The notes: generated by a model from the letters alone, not told the origin. A stretch of 64,000 nucleotides of DNA from Streptomyces chryseus (GCF_014650755.1 NZ_BMVO01000007.1:62001-126000), one strand, 5' to 3'. Counted from the stretch's first letter, positions 9,789-19,148 are shown. Program-made: numbers and translations.

Positions 9789-10988
9789 ATGAAGCGACAC
9801 ACGATCGAACCCCGCCCCGGCTGGCAGCAGACCGTCGAGGAGCAGGGCCTCGTCTACCCGCTGACCCGTTTCCCCGACGGGTCGTTGCGGCCGTACTGGG
9901 ACGAGAGCGCGTACTACGAGTTCTCGCTGCCCGAGGTCGAGGCGATGGAGGAGGTCGTCGAGGAGCTGCACGCCATGTGCCTGGCCGCCGCCGCGCACAT
10001 CGTCGAGCACGAGCGCTTCGCCGACCTCGGCATCACCGACCCGCGGGTCGCCTCGCGCGTCGCCGCCTCCTGGCGCAGGCGCGCCGAACTGCCCTCGGTC
10101 TACGGGCGGTTCGACCTGCGGTACGACGGCACGGGCCCCGCCAAGATGCTGGAGTACAACGCCGACACGCCGACCTCCCTGGTGGAGGCGGCCAGCCCGC
10201 AGTGGTTCTGGATGGAGGAGCGCTTCCCCGGCGCCGACCAGTGGAACTCCCTGCACGAGCGGCTCGTCGACGCGTGGAAGAACCAGGCACACCTGCTCCC
10301 GCCCGGCCCCGTGCACTTCGTCCACTCGGACGGCGACGAGCTCGGCGAGGACCTGATGACCGTCGCCTACCTGCGCGAGACCGCCCAGCAGGCCGGGCTC
10401 GCCACCGAGGCGCTGTCCGTCGAGCAGATCGGCTGGGACCGCCTCTCGGGCCGCTTCGTCGACGGCCGGCTGCGCTTCATCCGCAGCTGCTTCAAGCTCT
10501 ACCCCTGGGAATGGCTGACGACCGACCGCTTCGGCCCGCACGTGCTGAACACCCTCGACAACGGCGGCGGCACCGGCACCACCCTGTGGATCGAGCCGGC
10601 CTGGAAGATGCTGCTCTCCAACAAGGCGCTGCTGGCGATCCTCTGGGAGCTCTACCCCGGCCACCCGAACCTGCTCGCCGCCCACCTCGACGGCCCGCGC
10701 GAGCTGGCCGGCCCGGGCGGCCCCGGTTACGTCGCCAAGCCGCTGCTCGGCCGCGAGGGCGCGGGCGTCACGGTCCACGCGCCGGGCGGGGAGCCGGCCG
10801 CCGCTCCCGCCGAGGACGGACAGCGCTTCTGCTACCAGGAGTTGGCGCCCCTGCCCGACTTCGACGGCAACCGGGTGGTGCTCGGCGCCTGGGTCGTCGA
10901 GGGCGAGGCGGCGGGACTCGGCATCCGGGAGTCGTCGGGCCTGATCACGGACGAGTACGCCCGGTTCCTGCCCCACGTCATCCTCTGA
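9789..10988 (+). CDS. Glutathionylspermidine synthase family ATP-grasp protein (YgiC-like)
   Basis: A 399-residue protein beginning MKRHTIEPRPGWQQTVEEQGL. It has the family's ATP-grasp features: YGRFDLRYDG, KMLEYNADTPTSLVEA, LLSNKALLAILWELYPGHPNLL and the lysine/Glu block YVAKPLLGREGAGV. Members lack the amidase domain of bifunctional GspS and ligate amine and carboxylate groups on unknown substrates; streptomycetes make no glutathione, so the classical reaction is unlikely. ATG 9789 is chosen because the family's conserved N-terminus begins there. It forms a two-gene unit with the small lipoprotein, closed by a bidirectional terminator. Confidence 0.85.
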   Translation: MKRHTIEPRPGWQQTVEEQGLVYPLTRFPDGSLRPYWDESAYYEFSLPEVEAMEEVVEELHAMCLAAAAHIVEHERFADLGITDPRVASRVAASWRRRAELPSVYGRFDLRYDGTGPAKMLEYNADTPTSLVEAASPQWFWMEERFPGADQWNSLHERLVDAWKNQAHLLPPGPVHFVHSDGDELGEDLMTVAYLRETAQQAGLATEALSVEQIGWDRLSGRFVDGRLRFIRSCFKLYPWEWLTTDRFGPHVLNTLDNGGGTGTTLWIEPAWKMLLSNKALLAILWELYPGHPNLLAAHLDGPRELAGPGGPGYVAKPLLGREGAGVTVHAPGGEPAAAPAEDGQRFCYQELAPLPDFDGNRVVLGAWVVEGEAAGLGIRESSGLITDEYARFLPHVIL

Positions 10989-11026
10989 CGGCCCCGACCA
11001 GGGCCAGGCCCTCCCGGCGGTCACGC

Positions 11027-11060
11027 CGTCGCGTCCGCCGCCGCCACGGCGGACGCGACG
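11027..11060. terminator. Bidirectional terminator between the ATP-grasp gene and rocD
   Basis: Perfect 14-bp inverted repeat (11027-11040 and 11047-11060) with a 6-base loop, between two convergent stops at 10988 and 11071. Confidence 0.8.
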
Positions 11061-11070
11061 CCGCCCGTCC

Positions 11071-12276
11071 CTAGCCGGCCAGGACCGCGCCGAGCTGGTC
11101 GAGGCCCCAGTCCAGGTCCTCCTTGCTGATCACCAGCGGCGGGGCGATCCGGATCGTCGAGCCGTGCGTGTCCTTCACCAGGACGCCCCGCTCCATCAGC
11201 TTCTCGGAGATCTCGCGGCCGGTGCCGCGCGACGGCGTGATGTCGATGCCCGCCCACAGCCCGCGCCCGCGCACCGCCTCGACCGCGCCGCCGCCCACCA
11301 TCAGGCCCAGCTGCTGGTGCAGGTGGTCGCCGAGCTCCGTGGCCCGCTGCTGGAACTCGCCGGTGCGCAGCATCGCGATGACCTCCAGGCCGACCGCGCA
11401 GGCCAGCGGGTTCCCGCCGAACGTCGAACCGTGCTCGCCCGGCCCGTACACCCCCAGCACCTCGGCCGACGCGACGACCGCGGACACCGGCACCACGCCG
11501 CCGCCGAGCGCCTTGCCCAGGACGTACATGTCGGGGACGACGCCCTCGTGCTCGCAGGCGAACGTCCTGCCCGTGCGGCCGAGGCCCGACTGGATCTCGT
11601 CCGCGACGAAGAGCACGTTCCGCTCGCGGGTCAACTCCCGTACGCCGGCCAGGTACCCGGCCGGCGGCACCAGGACACCCGCCTCGCCCTGGATCGGTTC
11701 GAGCAGCACGGCCACGGTGTTCTCGGTCATCGCCGCTTCGAGCGCCGTCAGGTCGCCGTACGGGACGATCTCGAACCCGGGCGTGTACGGGCCGAAGTCC
11801 GCACGGGCCTCGTGGTCGGTGGAGAAGCTGACGACGGTCGTCGTACGGCCGTGGAAGTTGTTCGCCGCCACGATGATCTTCGCCGTGCCGTCCAGCACGC
11901 CCTTGACCTTGTAGCCCCACTTGCGGGCCGTCTTCACCGCCGTCTCCACCGCCTCGGCGCCGGTGTTCATCGGCAGCACCATGTCCATGCCGCACAGCTC
12001 GGCGAGCCGGGCGCAGAACTCGGCGAACCGGTCGTGGTGGAAGGCGCGGGAGGTCAGCGTCACTCTGTCGAGCTGCGCCTTGGCGGCGTCGATGAGCCGT
12101 CGGTTGCCGTGGCCGAAGTTGAGCGCGGAGTACCCGGCGAGCATGTCGAGGTAGCGGCGGCCCTCGATGTCGGTCATCCAGGCGCCGTCCGCCGACGAGA
12201 CGACGATGGGGAGAGGATGGTAGTTGTGCGCGCTGTGGGCCTCGGCAGAGGCGATGGCGGCTTGGGTGGTCGACAC
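11071..12276 (-). CDS. rocD: Ornithine aminotransferase
   Basis: A 401-residue class III PLP aminotransferase. Diagnostic blocks are YLDMLAGYSALNFGHGN, MNTGAEAVETAVKTARKWGY, NNFHGRTT, EPIQGEAGV, ADEIQSGLGRTG and the PLP-lysine segment YVLGKALGGG. It converts L-ornithine and 2-oxoglutarate to glutamate semialdehyde and glutamate. The start is GTG 12276 (VSTTQAAIAS), preceded by GGAG at a good distance. The frame is open much further upstream, but that extension is Pro/Arg-rich and has no homology-like content. It is divergent from glyA, separated by about 250 bases that hold the glyA leader. Confidence 0.93.
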   Translation of the reverse strand: MSTTQAAIASAEAHSAHNYHPLPIVVSSADGAWMTDIEGRRYLDMLAGYSALNFGHGNRRLIDAAKAQLDRVTLTSRAFHHDRFAEFCARLAELCGMDMVLPMNTGAEAVETAVKTARKWGYKVKGVLDGTAKIIVAANNFHGRTTTVVSFSTDHEARADFGPYTPGFEIVPYGDLTALEAAMTENTVAVLLEPIQGEAGVLVPPAGYLAGVRELTRERNVLFVADEIQSGLGRTGRTFACEHEGVVPDMYVLGKALGGGVVPVSAVVASAEVLGVYGPGEHGSTFGGNPLACAVGLEVIAMLRTGEFQQRATELGDHLHQQLGLMVGGGAVEAVRGRGLWAGIDITPSRGTGREISEKLMERGVLVKDTHGSTIRIAPPLVISKEDLDWGLDQLGAVLAG

Positions 12277-12386
12277 GGGTTCTCCGATCGTCGAAACAAA
12301 TCCATCCGGCGAGGGGCAGGAATGCTGCCCCTTTCTATCGTCGCTCGCATGCCGGACGAAGAAACCATGCGCGGGGGTGCGGCCGC

Positions 12387-12392
12387 TAGGGT
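12387..12392 (+). promoter_or_regulatory. Candidate -10 box upstream of the glyA riboswitch
   Basis: TAGGGT matches the common streptomycete -10 form (TANNNT) and sits just before the conserved RNA elements. No clear -35 box is seen. Transcription starting near 12399 would produce a leader of about 128 bases. Confidence 0.4.
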
Positions 12393-12395
12393 GGC

Positions 12396-12490
12396 GGGTA
12401 CGCACGGCGACTGGCGTACGCGGAACGGACCGCGGGGGAGCCGTACGGGGAACATCAGCACGAGGTGCCGCCCGCCTGGGCACCCCGGGA
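12396..12490 (+). ncRNA. Probable ZTP (pfl) riboswitch in the glyA leader
   Basis: The leader contains, in the right order, conserved elements of the ZTP/ZMP-sensing pfl RNA. These are GACTGGCG (12408-12415), a short stem (CGCGG near 12420 pairing with CCGCG near 12430), GGGGAGC (12435-12441) and, about 30 bases later, CCGCCTGGGCA (12472-12482), the hallmark 3' segment. ZTP riboswitches control one-carbon and purine genes, and glyA is a common target. They report low 10-formyl-tetrahydrofolate. The RNA ends about 40 bases before the glyA start, so control could act on translation. A covariance-model search would settle it. Confidence 0.75.
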
Positions 12491-12526
12491 TCACGACGGA
12501 CACCGACCGCTCGCCCCGGAGGACGC

Positions 12527-13798
12527 ATGACTCTCCCGCTCAGCCACCCCGCCCTGTCCGCCACGGACCCCGAACTGGCCGCCCTGGTCGGCGCGGAGGA
12601 ACAGCTCCAGGCCGACACCCTGCGCCTGATCCCCAGCGAGAACTACGTCTCGCAGGCCGTTCTCGAAGCCTCCGGCACCGTCCTGCAGAACAAGTACAGC
12701 GAGGGGTACGCGGGCCGGCGCTACTACGAGGGCCAGCAGAACATCGACCAGGTCGAGCGGCTCGCCGCCGACCGGGCCAAGGCCCTGTTCGGCGTCGACC
12801 ACGCCAACGTCCAGCCCTACTCCGGCTCGCCCGCCAACCTCGCCGTGTACCTCGCGTTCGCCGAGCCCGGTGACACCGTGATGGGCATGGCCCTGCCGAT
12901 GGGCGGCCACCTCACCCACGGCTGGGGGGTCTCGGCCACCGGCAAGTGGTTCCGCGGCGTCCAGTACGGCGTACGCCACGACACCGGGCTCATCGACTTC
13001 GACGAGGTGCGCGACCTCGCGCTCAAGGAGCGCCCCAAGCTGATCTTCTGCGGCGGCACCGCGCTCCCCCGGACCATCGACTTCGCGGCGTTCGCGGAGA
13101 TCGCCCGGGAGTCCGGCGCGGTCCTGGTCGCGGACGTCGCCCACATCGCCGGACTGATCGCGGGCGGCGCGCACCCCTCGCCGGTCCCGCACGCCGACGT
13201 GATCTCCACGACCACGCACAAGACCCTGCGCGGCCCGCGCGGAGCGATGCTGATGTCCCGCGAGGAGCACGCGAAGGCCATCGACAAGGCGGTCTTCCCC
13301 GGCCTCCAGGGCGGACCGCACAACCAGACCACCGCCGCCATCGCCGTCGCCCTGCACGAGGCGGCGCAGCCCTCCTTCCGCGACTACGCGCACGCGGTCG
13401 TCGCCAACGCCCGGGCGCTCGCCGACGCACTGCTCGCCCGCGGCTTCGAGCTGGTCTCGGGCGGCACCGACAACCATCTGATCCTGATGGACCTCACCCC
13501 CAAGGACGTGCCGGGGAAGGTGGCGGCGAAGGCCCTGGACCGGGCCGGGATCGTCGTCAACTACAACACCGTCCCGTACGACCCGAGGAAACCGTTCGAC
13601 CCCTCCGGCGTCCGTATCGGCACCCCCTCCCTCACCTCGCGCGGCCTCACCGCCGCGCACATGCCGACGGTCGCCGAGTGGATCGACCGGGGCGTCACGG
13701 CCGCCCGCACCGGCGACGAGGACGCACTGGCCGCGATCCGCGCCGAGGTCGCCGACCTCATGGCCGCCTTCCCGGCGCCGGGCCTCCCGACGGACTGA
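12527..13798 (+). CDS. glyA: Serine hydroxymethyltransferase
   Basis: A 423-residue PLP enzyme that transfers the serine hydroxymethyl group to tetrahydrofolate, giving glycine and methylene-THF. It has LIPSENYVSQAV, NKYSEGYAGRRYYEG, ANVQPYSGSPAN, VADVAHIAGLIAGGAHPSP, the PLP-lysine motif STTTHKTLRGPRG and FPGLQGGPHNQ. The segment usually ending YPR reads CGGTALPRTIDF, a small family variant. The start is ATG 12527 after GGAGGACGC; the open frame upstream is the riboswitch leader read as protein. The likely ZTP riboswitch links its expression to folate one-carbon status. Confidence 0.93.
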   Translation: MTLPLSHPALSATDPELAALVGAEEQLQADTLRLIPSENYVSQAVLEASGTVLQNKYSEGYAGRRYYEGQQNIDQVERLAADRAKALFGVDHANVQPYSGSPANLAVYLAFAEPGDTVMGMALPMGGHLTHGWGVSATGKWFRGVQYGVRHDTGLIDFDEVRDLALKERPKLIFCGGTALPRTIDFAAFAEIARESGAVLVADVAHIAGLIAGGAHPSPVPHADVISTTTHKTLRGPRGAMLMSREEHAKAIDKAVFPGLQGGPHNQTTAAIAVALHEAAQPSFRDYAHAVVANARALADALLARGFELVSGGTDNHLILMDLTPKDVPGKVAAKALDRAGIVVNYNTVPYDPRKPFDPSGVRIGTPSLTSRGLTAAHMPTVAEWIDRGVTAARTGDEDALAAIRAEVADLMAAFPAPGLPTD

Positions 13799-13809
13799 CG
13801 GCCGGAGCC

Positions 13810-13846
13810 CCGCAGGCCCGGCACGCGGGGCGTGCCGGGCCTGCGG
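13810..13846 (+). terminator. Terminator after glyA
   Basis: Perfect 17-bp inverted repeat (13810-13826 and 13830-13846) with a 3-base loop, starting 12 bases after the glyA stop. It also faces the degenerate 3' end of the minus-strand sigma locus. Confidence 0.85.
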
Positions 13847-13934
13847 CCCGGCACGGCGGACCTGGATCCGCCGCCACGCCACGCCGTGCCGAGGGGGGCC
13901 GTGCCACGCCGTACCGCGCCGGGCCCGACGTCTG

Positions 13935-14084
13935 TCAGGCGCTGACCAGTTGGGGCGCGGGCCGAGTGGGCCCGCGTCCGCCCGGTACGGTCCGCGTCGC
14001 CGCCCCGGCTCCCGGTGGTTCCGCCGCCGCAGCGGACCTGGATGCGCCCGGGTCGTACCGCACCGCCACGCCGCCGAAGTCGAA
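13935..14084 (-). pseudogene. Frameshifted remnant of a sigma-linked extracytoplasmic domain
   Basis: Directly after the sigma-fusion stop at 14086, the next frame continues as FDFGGVAVRYDPGASRSAAAEPPGAG and then a Pro-rich tail ending with TGA at 13935. From family knowledge, related streptomycete membrane proteins continue from PPVRAAVA through a W-F-x-F-G-G-V segment into a folded extracytoplasmic domain. Here one extra base between 14085 and 14092 breaks the frame, and only about 50 further codons remain before the glyA terminator. I read this as a frameshift plus loss of most of the domain. A sequencing error could explain the frameshift but not the missing domain. Confidence 0.55.
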
Positions 14085-14085
14085 A

Positions 14086-15105
14086 CTACTGTGCGACCGC
14101 CGCACGCACCGGGGGCGTGAGCACCAGCACGACCAGCAGCCCGGACAGCGCGGCGGTCAGCAGGCGCCACCTGCGCCGCGCCCGGGCCCGCACCCGCTCA
14201 CCACGCCCCGGCGGCTCCGCCACCGGCACCGGCACCCCCTCCGCGAGGAGCTGCGCCAGCACCCGCTCGGCCGTCGTCGCCCCGTCCACATCGGGCACCC
14301 GCATCCCGCGCCCCAGCGCGCGAAGCCCCTCGGCCGCCGCACCGGGAGGGCCCCCGCCCCGCCCCCGCGCCGGGCCCGGAGCCCGCTCCCCGCCCCGGGG
14401 CGGGCCACCGGGCAGGTCGCCGCGCCTGCCACCCAGCCGGTCCTCGGGCCGGTACTCCGGCGCGCCGCCCGGCGCGTCCGCCGCCCCGTCCTCCCGCCGA
14501 CGGTCGTCACCCCCTTCCCACAGCCCCGGCAGGACCCGTTCCAGCTTCCGCAGCCCCCGGTTCAAGCGGGACTTCACCGTGCCCCGCGGCCAGCCCAGGG
14601 CCTGTGCCGTCTCCGCCTCGTCCATCGCCACTAGGTACCGGTAGGTGACGACCCGGCGCTGGTCCTCGTTCAGCGCGTCGAGCGCGGTCAGCAGCTGTCG
14701 GCGGCGCTCCCGCGCCAGGGCCGCCACCGCCGGATCGGTGGATTCCGGTATGGCCGGGCCGGGACCCGGCAGCGCCGCCTCCCGGTCAGTGGCGGCCCGC
14801 AGCCGACCCGCCGAGCGCACTGTGTTTCTCGTCTCATTTGCGACAATCCGCAGCAACCATGGACGGAAGGCCGCGCCGTCCCCGAACCGCCCCAGCGACC
14901 GGTACGCCTTGAAGAAGGCCGCCCGCACCACGTCTTCGGCCTCCGCCCCAGCTCCGAAGGCCACAGCCGCCCTGAGCGCGATCCCGGTGCAGGCGCGCAC
15001 CAGTTCCGCGTACGCCTCGGGCTCCCCGCCCCGCACGCGCGCGATCACCGCAGCATCGTCGATGCCGATGCGGCCCCCCTCCAGGGTCCCCTCCCGCGTC
15101 CTCAC
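14086..15105 (-). CDS. ECF-type sigma factor fused to a truncated membrane-anchored partner
   Basis: Residues 1 to about 175 form an RNA polymerase sigma factor: region 2 (AYAELVRACTGIALRAA, AFRPWLLRIVANETRN) and region 4 (LLTALDALNEDQRRVVTYRYL, ETAQALGWPRGTVKSRLNRGLRKLE). The frame continues without a stop through a Gly/Arg/Pro-rich linker into MRVPDVDGATTAERVLAQLLAEG and a transmembrane helix, LLTAALSGLLVVLVLTPPVRAAVA, then stops. Usually the membrane part is a separate downstream gene with a large extracytoplasmic domain. The start is uncertain; GTG 15105 gives a plausible N-terminus with no good Shine-Dalgarno sequence. It is divergent from trpS by 54 bases. Whether the fusion makes one protein is unproven. 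Confidence 0.7.
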   Translation of the reverse strand: MRTREGTLEGGRIGIDDAAVIARVRGGEPEAYAELVRACTGIALRAAVAFGAGAEAEDVVRAAFFKAYRSLGRFGDGAAFRPWLLRIVANETRNTVRSAGRLRAATDREAALPGPGPAIPESTDPAVAALARERRRQLLTALDALNEDQRRVVTYRYLVAMDEAETAQALGWPRGTVKSRLNRGLRKLERVLPGLWEGGDDRRREDGAADAPGGAPEYRPEDRLGGRRGDLPGGPPRGGERAPGPARGRGGGPPGAAAEGLRALGRGMRVPDVDGATTAERVLAQLLAEGVPVPVAEPPGRGERVRARARRRWRLLTAALSGLLVVLVLTPPVRAAVAQ

Positions 15106-15147
15106 ACTCTTGATACACCGGAGAGCCGAGTTGGGTTCCACACCTGA

Positions 15148-16173
<1,026 letters not shown>

Positions 16174-16300
16174 GCACGGGGCGCGGGCCGGAAGTCCGGA
16201 CCAAGGACTCTGGTCACGGGGGCGCCGCGCCCGCCACACTGCACACTGGCAGGACCACACAGGCAGCACACAGACGCACCGGACGACGGAGGAGAACGAC

Positions 16301-16894
16301 GTGGGGACCGTAACGCTCGGCGTTTCGCTCGCGGTCCCGGAGCCGTACGGCAGCCTGCTCCAGGAGCGGCGCGTGAGCTTCGGGGATCCTGCCGCGCACG
16401 GCATCCCCACCCATGTCACCCTCCTGCCGCCCACCGAGGTCGACGCGGCGCTGCTGCCGGCCGTCGAGGCCCACCTCGCGCGGGTGGCGGCGTCCGGGCG
16501 CTCCTTCCCGATGCGGCTGTCCGGCACGGGCACCTTCCGCCCGCTGTCCCCGGTCGTCTTCGTGCAGGTCGTCGAGGGCGCGGCGGCCTGCTCCTGGCTC
16601 CAGAAGCGGGTACGGGACGCGTCCGGGCCGCTCGTGCGCGAGCTCCAGTTCCCGTACCACCCGCACGTCACCGTCGCCCACGGCATCTCCGAGGAGGGGA
16701 TGGACCGGGCGTACGAGGAGCTCTCCGCGTACGAGGCCGAATGGGCCTGTACCGGGTTCGCGCTGTACGAGCAGGGCGCGGACGGCGTGTGGCGCAAGCT
16801 GCGCGAGTTCGCGTTCGGGGGCGGCGCGGCGGGTGTCGTGCCCGCCCAGAACTCACCGGTCGACCAGCCCGCCGCGCCCTCCCTCCGCTCCTAG
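16301..16894 (+). CDS. 2'-5' RNA ligase-like 2H phosphoesterase
   Basis: A 197-residue member of the 2H phosphoesterase superfamily. The two catalytic HxT motifs are visible: HVTLLPP near residue 38 and HVTVAH near residue 121. Such proteins hydrolyse or form 2'-5' or 2',3'-cyclic phosphate bonds in RNA, but cellular substrates are mostly unknown. GTG 16301 lies seven bases after GGAGGAG. It follows trpS by 127 bases, possibly under its own promoter, and is convergent with dprE2. Confidence 0.85.
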   Translation: MGTVTLGVSLAVPEPYGSLLQERRVSFGDPAAHGIPTHVTLLPPTEVDAALLPAVEAHLARVAASGRSFPMRLSGTGTFRPLSPVVFVQVVEGAAACSWLQKRVRDASGPLVRELQFPYHPHVTVAHGISEEGMDRAYEELSAYEAEWACTGFALYEQGADGVWRKLREFAFGGGAAGVVPAQNSPVDQPAAPSLRS

Positions 16895-16933
16895 CCCCAG
16901 CCGGGGCCACTCGTGCCCCCGCCGGGGGCTCCT

Positions 16934-16953
16934 GAGCCCCGCCGGTGGGGCTC
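16934..16953. terminator. Hairpin between convergent genes
   Basis: A 7-bp GC stem (16934-16940 and 16947-16953) with a 6-base loop in the 87-base gap between the RNA ligase-like gene and dprE2. Confidence 0.45.
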
Positions 16954-16981
16954 GGCTTCCGACCCCCGCCCCGGGGCCCTC

Positions 16982-17737
16982 TCAGACCGGCAGGCGCCGG
17001 AACAGTGGCCGCGGCACGTGGCGCAGCGCCGACATCACCGCCCGCAGCGCCCCCGGCACCCAGACCGTCTCCGAGCGCCGCCGCAGCCCCGTCTCGATGG
17101 CGGTGGCCACCGCCTCCGGTGTGGTCGCCAGCGGGGCGTCCGGGAGGCCCGCCGTCATCTTGGAGCGGACGAATCCGGGGCGTACGACCATCACGTGCAC
17201 GCCCGTCCCGTGCAGCGCGTCCCCGAGGCCCTGCGCGAAGGCGTCCAGGCCCGCCTTGCTCGACCCGTAGATGAAGTTCACGCGGCGGGCGCGCTCGCCC
17301 GCCACCGACGACAGCACGACCAGCGAGCCGTGGCCCTGGTTCTGGAGGGCCTTCGCGCACACCAGGCCCGCCGAGACCGCGCCCGTGTAGTTCGTCTGCG
17401 CCACCCGGACCGCCGACAGCGGCTGCTCCTCGTCGTGCGCCTGGTCGCCGAGCACGCCGAAGGCCAGCAGCACCATGTCGATGTCGCCCTCGGCGAAGAC
17501 CTTGCCGAGCTTCTCCTCGTGCGTCACGGGATCGAGCGCGTCGAAGGCGACGGTACGGACGTCGGCGCCCAGTGCCCGCAGCCCGGCCGCCGCCGTTTCG
17601 AGGGCGGGGGACGGGCGGCCGGCCAGCCAGACCGTACGGGTGCGCCGGGCGATCAGGCGGCGGGCCGTCGCGAGGCCGATCTCGGACGTGCCGCCGAGGA
17701 CGAGCAGGGACTGGGGGATGCCGAAGGCGTCCTTCAT
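16982..17737 (-). CDS. dprE2: Decaprenylphospho-ribose 2-epimerase, reductase subunit
   Basis: A 251-residue short-chain dehydrogenase starting MKDAFGIPQSLLVLGGTSEIG. The Rossmann motif GGTSEIG and the catalytic S-Y-K arrangement (VLSSVAG, then YGSSKAG) are present. The C-terminal VRPGFVRSKMTAGLPDAPLATTPEAVA is characteristic of DprE2. With DprE1 it epimerises decaprenylphosphoryl-ribose to the arabinose form through a 2-keto intermediate, reducing the keto sugar with NAD(P)H. It follows dprE1 by 43 bases on the same strand, so they are probably co-transcribed. Confidence 0.9.
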   Translation of the reverse strand: MKDAFGIPQSLLVLGGTSEIGLATARRLIARRTRTVWLAGRPSPALETAAAGLRALGADVRTVAFDALDPVTHEEKLGKVFAEGDIDMVLLAFGVLGDQAHDEEQPLSAVRVAQTNYTGAVSAGLVCAKALQNQGHGSLVVLSSVAGERARRVNFIYGSSKAGLDAFAQGLGDALHGTGVHVMVVRPGFVRSKMTAGLPDAPLATTPEAVATAIETGLRRRSETVWVPGALRAVMSALRHVPRPLFRRLPV

Positions 17738-17780
17738 GATGCGCTCCTGGGGCTGGACTGCGACGGCCCGAAACCGTCGG

Positions 17781-19148
17781 TCAGAGGGAAAGGCGGCGGG
17801 AGAGGTCCGACGTGAAGACGCCTCGCGGGTCGAGCTCGGCGCGCAGCGCCCGGAAGTCCGCCAGCCGCGGGTACATCGCGGCGAGCAGGTCGGGCCGCAG
17901 CCGGGAGTCCTTCGCCAGATAGACGCGGCCGCCGGCCGCGACGACCTCCTCGTCGAGCCCGTCGAGGAACGCACCGAGCCCCGGCAGACCGGCCGGGACG
18001 TCCAGTGCGAGCGTCCAGCCGGGCACCGGGAAGGACAGCCAGCCCGGATCGCCGTCGCCGAACCGCTTCAGGACGGCGAGGAACGACGGGCAGCCCCGGC
18101 GCGAGATCCGGCCGACGATCCGGCGCAGGGCTTCCTCCTGTCCGTACCCGACGACGAACTGGTACTGGACGAACCCGCCGCGGCCGTAGACCCGGTTCCA
18201 GTGCGGGACCCCGTCCAGCGGGTGGAAGAAGGCCGACAGCTTCTGCAGCTCGCCGGTCCGCGCGCGCGGGGCCCTGCGGTACCAGAGCGCGTTGAACAGC
18301 CCCACGGACGCCCGCCCGAGCAGCCCTTCCGGTACGAAGCCGGGAGCGGCCGGCAGCCGGCCCGGCCGGAACGCCAGCGGCTCCCGGCGGGCGCGCGCCC
18401 CCAGCGCGTCCGAGGGGGCGTGCTCCCCCCGGGTGAGGACCGAGCGCCCCATGGCCGGGCCGCGCGCGAGCAGGTCGATCCAGGCGACCGAGTAGCGGTA
18501 GCGGTGGTCGGTGGCGGCGAGACGGTCCATCAGGTCGTCGAGATCGGCGGCCCGTTCGGTGTCGACGCTCATCCACGAGGTCTCGACGGGCAGGAGCCGC
18601 ACGGTCGCCGAGAGGATGACGCCCGTCAGACCCATGCCGCCCGCCGTGGCGTCGAAGAGGTCCGTGCCGGCGGGGACGGTGCGCACCTCGCCGTCGGCGG
18701 TGAGCAGGTCGAGCGAGACGACGTGACGGGAGAAGGACCCCGAGACGTGATGGTTCTTGCCGTGGATGTCGGCGCCGATCGCTCCGCCGACCGTCACGTA
18801 CCGCGTCCCGGGGGTCACCGGCACGAACCAGCCGAGCGGCAGCAGCACTTCCATCAGCCGGTGCAGGCTCACGCCCGCGTCGCACACCACGACGCCGTCG
18901 CGGGCGTCGATCGTGCGGATGCGGTCGAGGCCGGTCATGTCGAGTACGCAGCCGCCCGCGTTCTGCGCCGCGTCGCCGTACGCCCGGCCGAGCCCGCGCG
19001 CGATGCCGCCGCGCGCGCCGGGGGCCGCGCAGTCGAGGACCGCGTCCGCCGCCTCCTCGTACGAGCGTGGCCGGACCAGGCGGGCGGCGGTGGTCGGGGC
19101 GGTGCGGCCCCAACCGGTCACTTCCACTGAGGCGGTGTCGACAGGCAT
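17781..19148 (-). CDS. dprE1: Decaprenylphospho-ribose 2-oxidase (DprE1 family)
   Basis: A 455-residue VAO-type FAD oxidoreductase. The FAD domain (ARGLGRAYGDAAQNAGG, VTPGTRYVTVGGAIGADIHGKNHH) is followed by a substrate domain with FVQYQFVVGYGQEEA and the C-terminal YLAKDSR and RGVFTSDLSRRLSL. It oxidises the ribose C2 hydroxyl for DprE2 to reduce. In the GWTLALDV segment, Ala381 stands where mycobacterial DprE1 has the Cys that reacts with benzothiazinones. The start is ATG 19148; the upstream frame is open, but the family N-terminus is short. It is divergent from the PAP2/UbiA/GtrA genes of the same pathway. Confidence 0.9.
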   Translation of the reverse strand: MPVDTASVEVTGWGRTAPTTAARLVRPRSYEEAADAVLDCAAPGARGGIARGLGRAYGDAAQNAGGCVLDMTGLDRIRTIDARDGVVVCDAGVSLHRLMEVLLPLGWFVPVTPGTRYVTVGGAIGADIHGKNHHVSGSFSRHVVSLDLLTADGEVRTVPAGTDLFDATAGGMGLTGVILSATVRLLPVETSWMSVDTERAADLDDLMDRLAATDHRYRYSVAWIDLLARGPAMGRSVLTRGEHAPSDALGARARREPLAFRPGRLPAAPGFVPEGLLGRASVGLFNALWYRRAPRARTGELQKLSAFFHPLDGVPHWNRVYGRGGFVQYQFVVGYGQEEALRRIVGRISRRGCPSFLAVLKRFGDGDPGWLSFPVPGWTLALDVPAGLPGLGAFLDGLDEEVVAAGGRVYLAKDSRLRPDLLAAMYPRLADFRALRAELDPRGVFTSDLSRRLSL

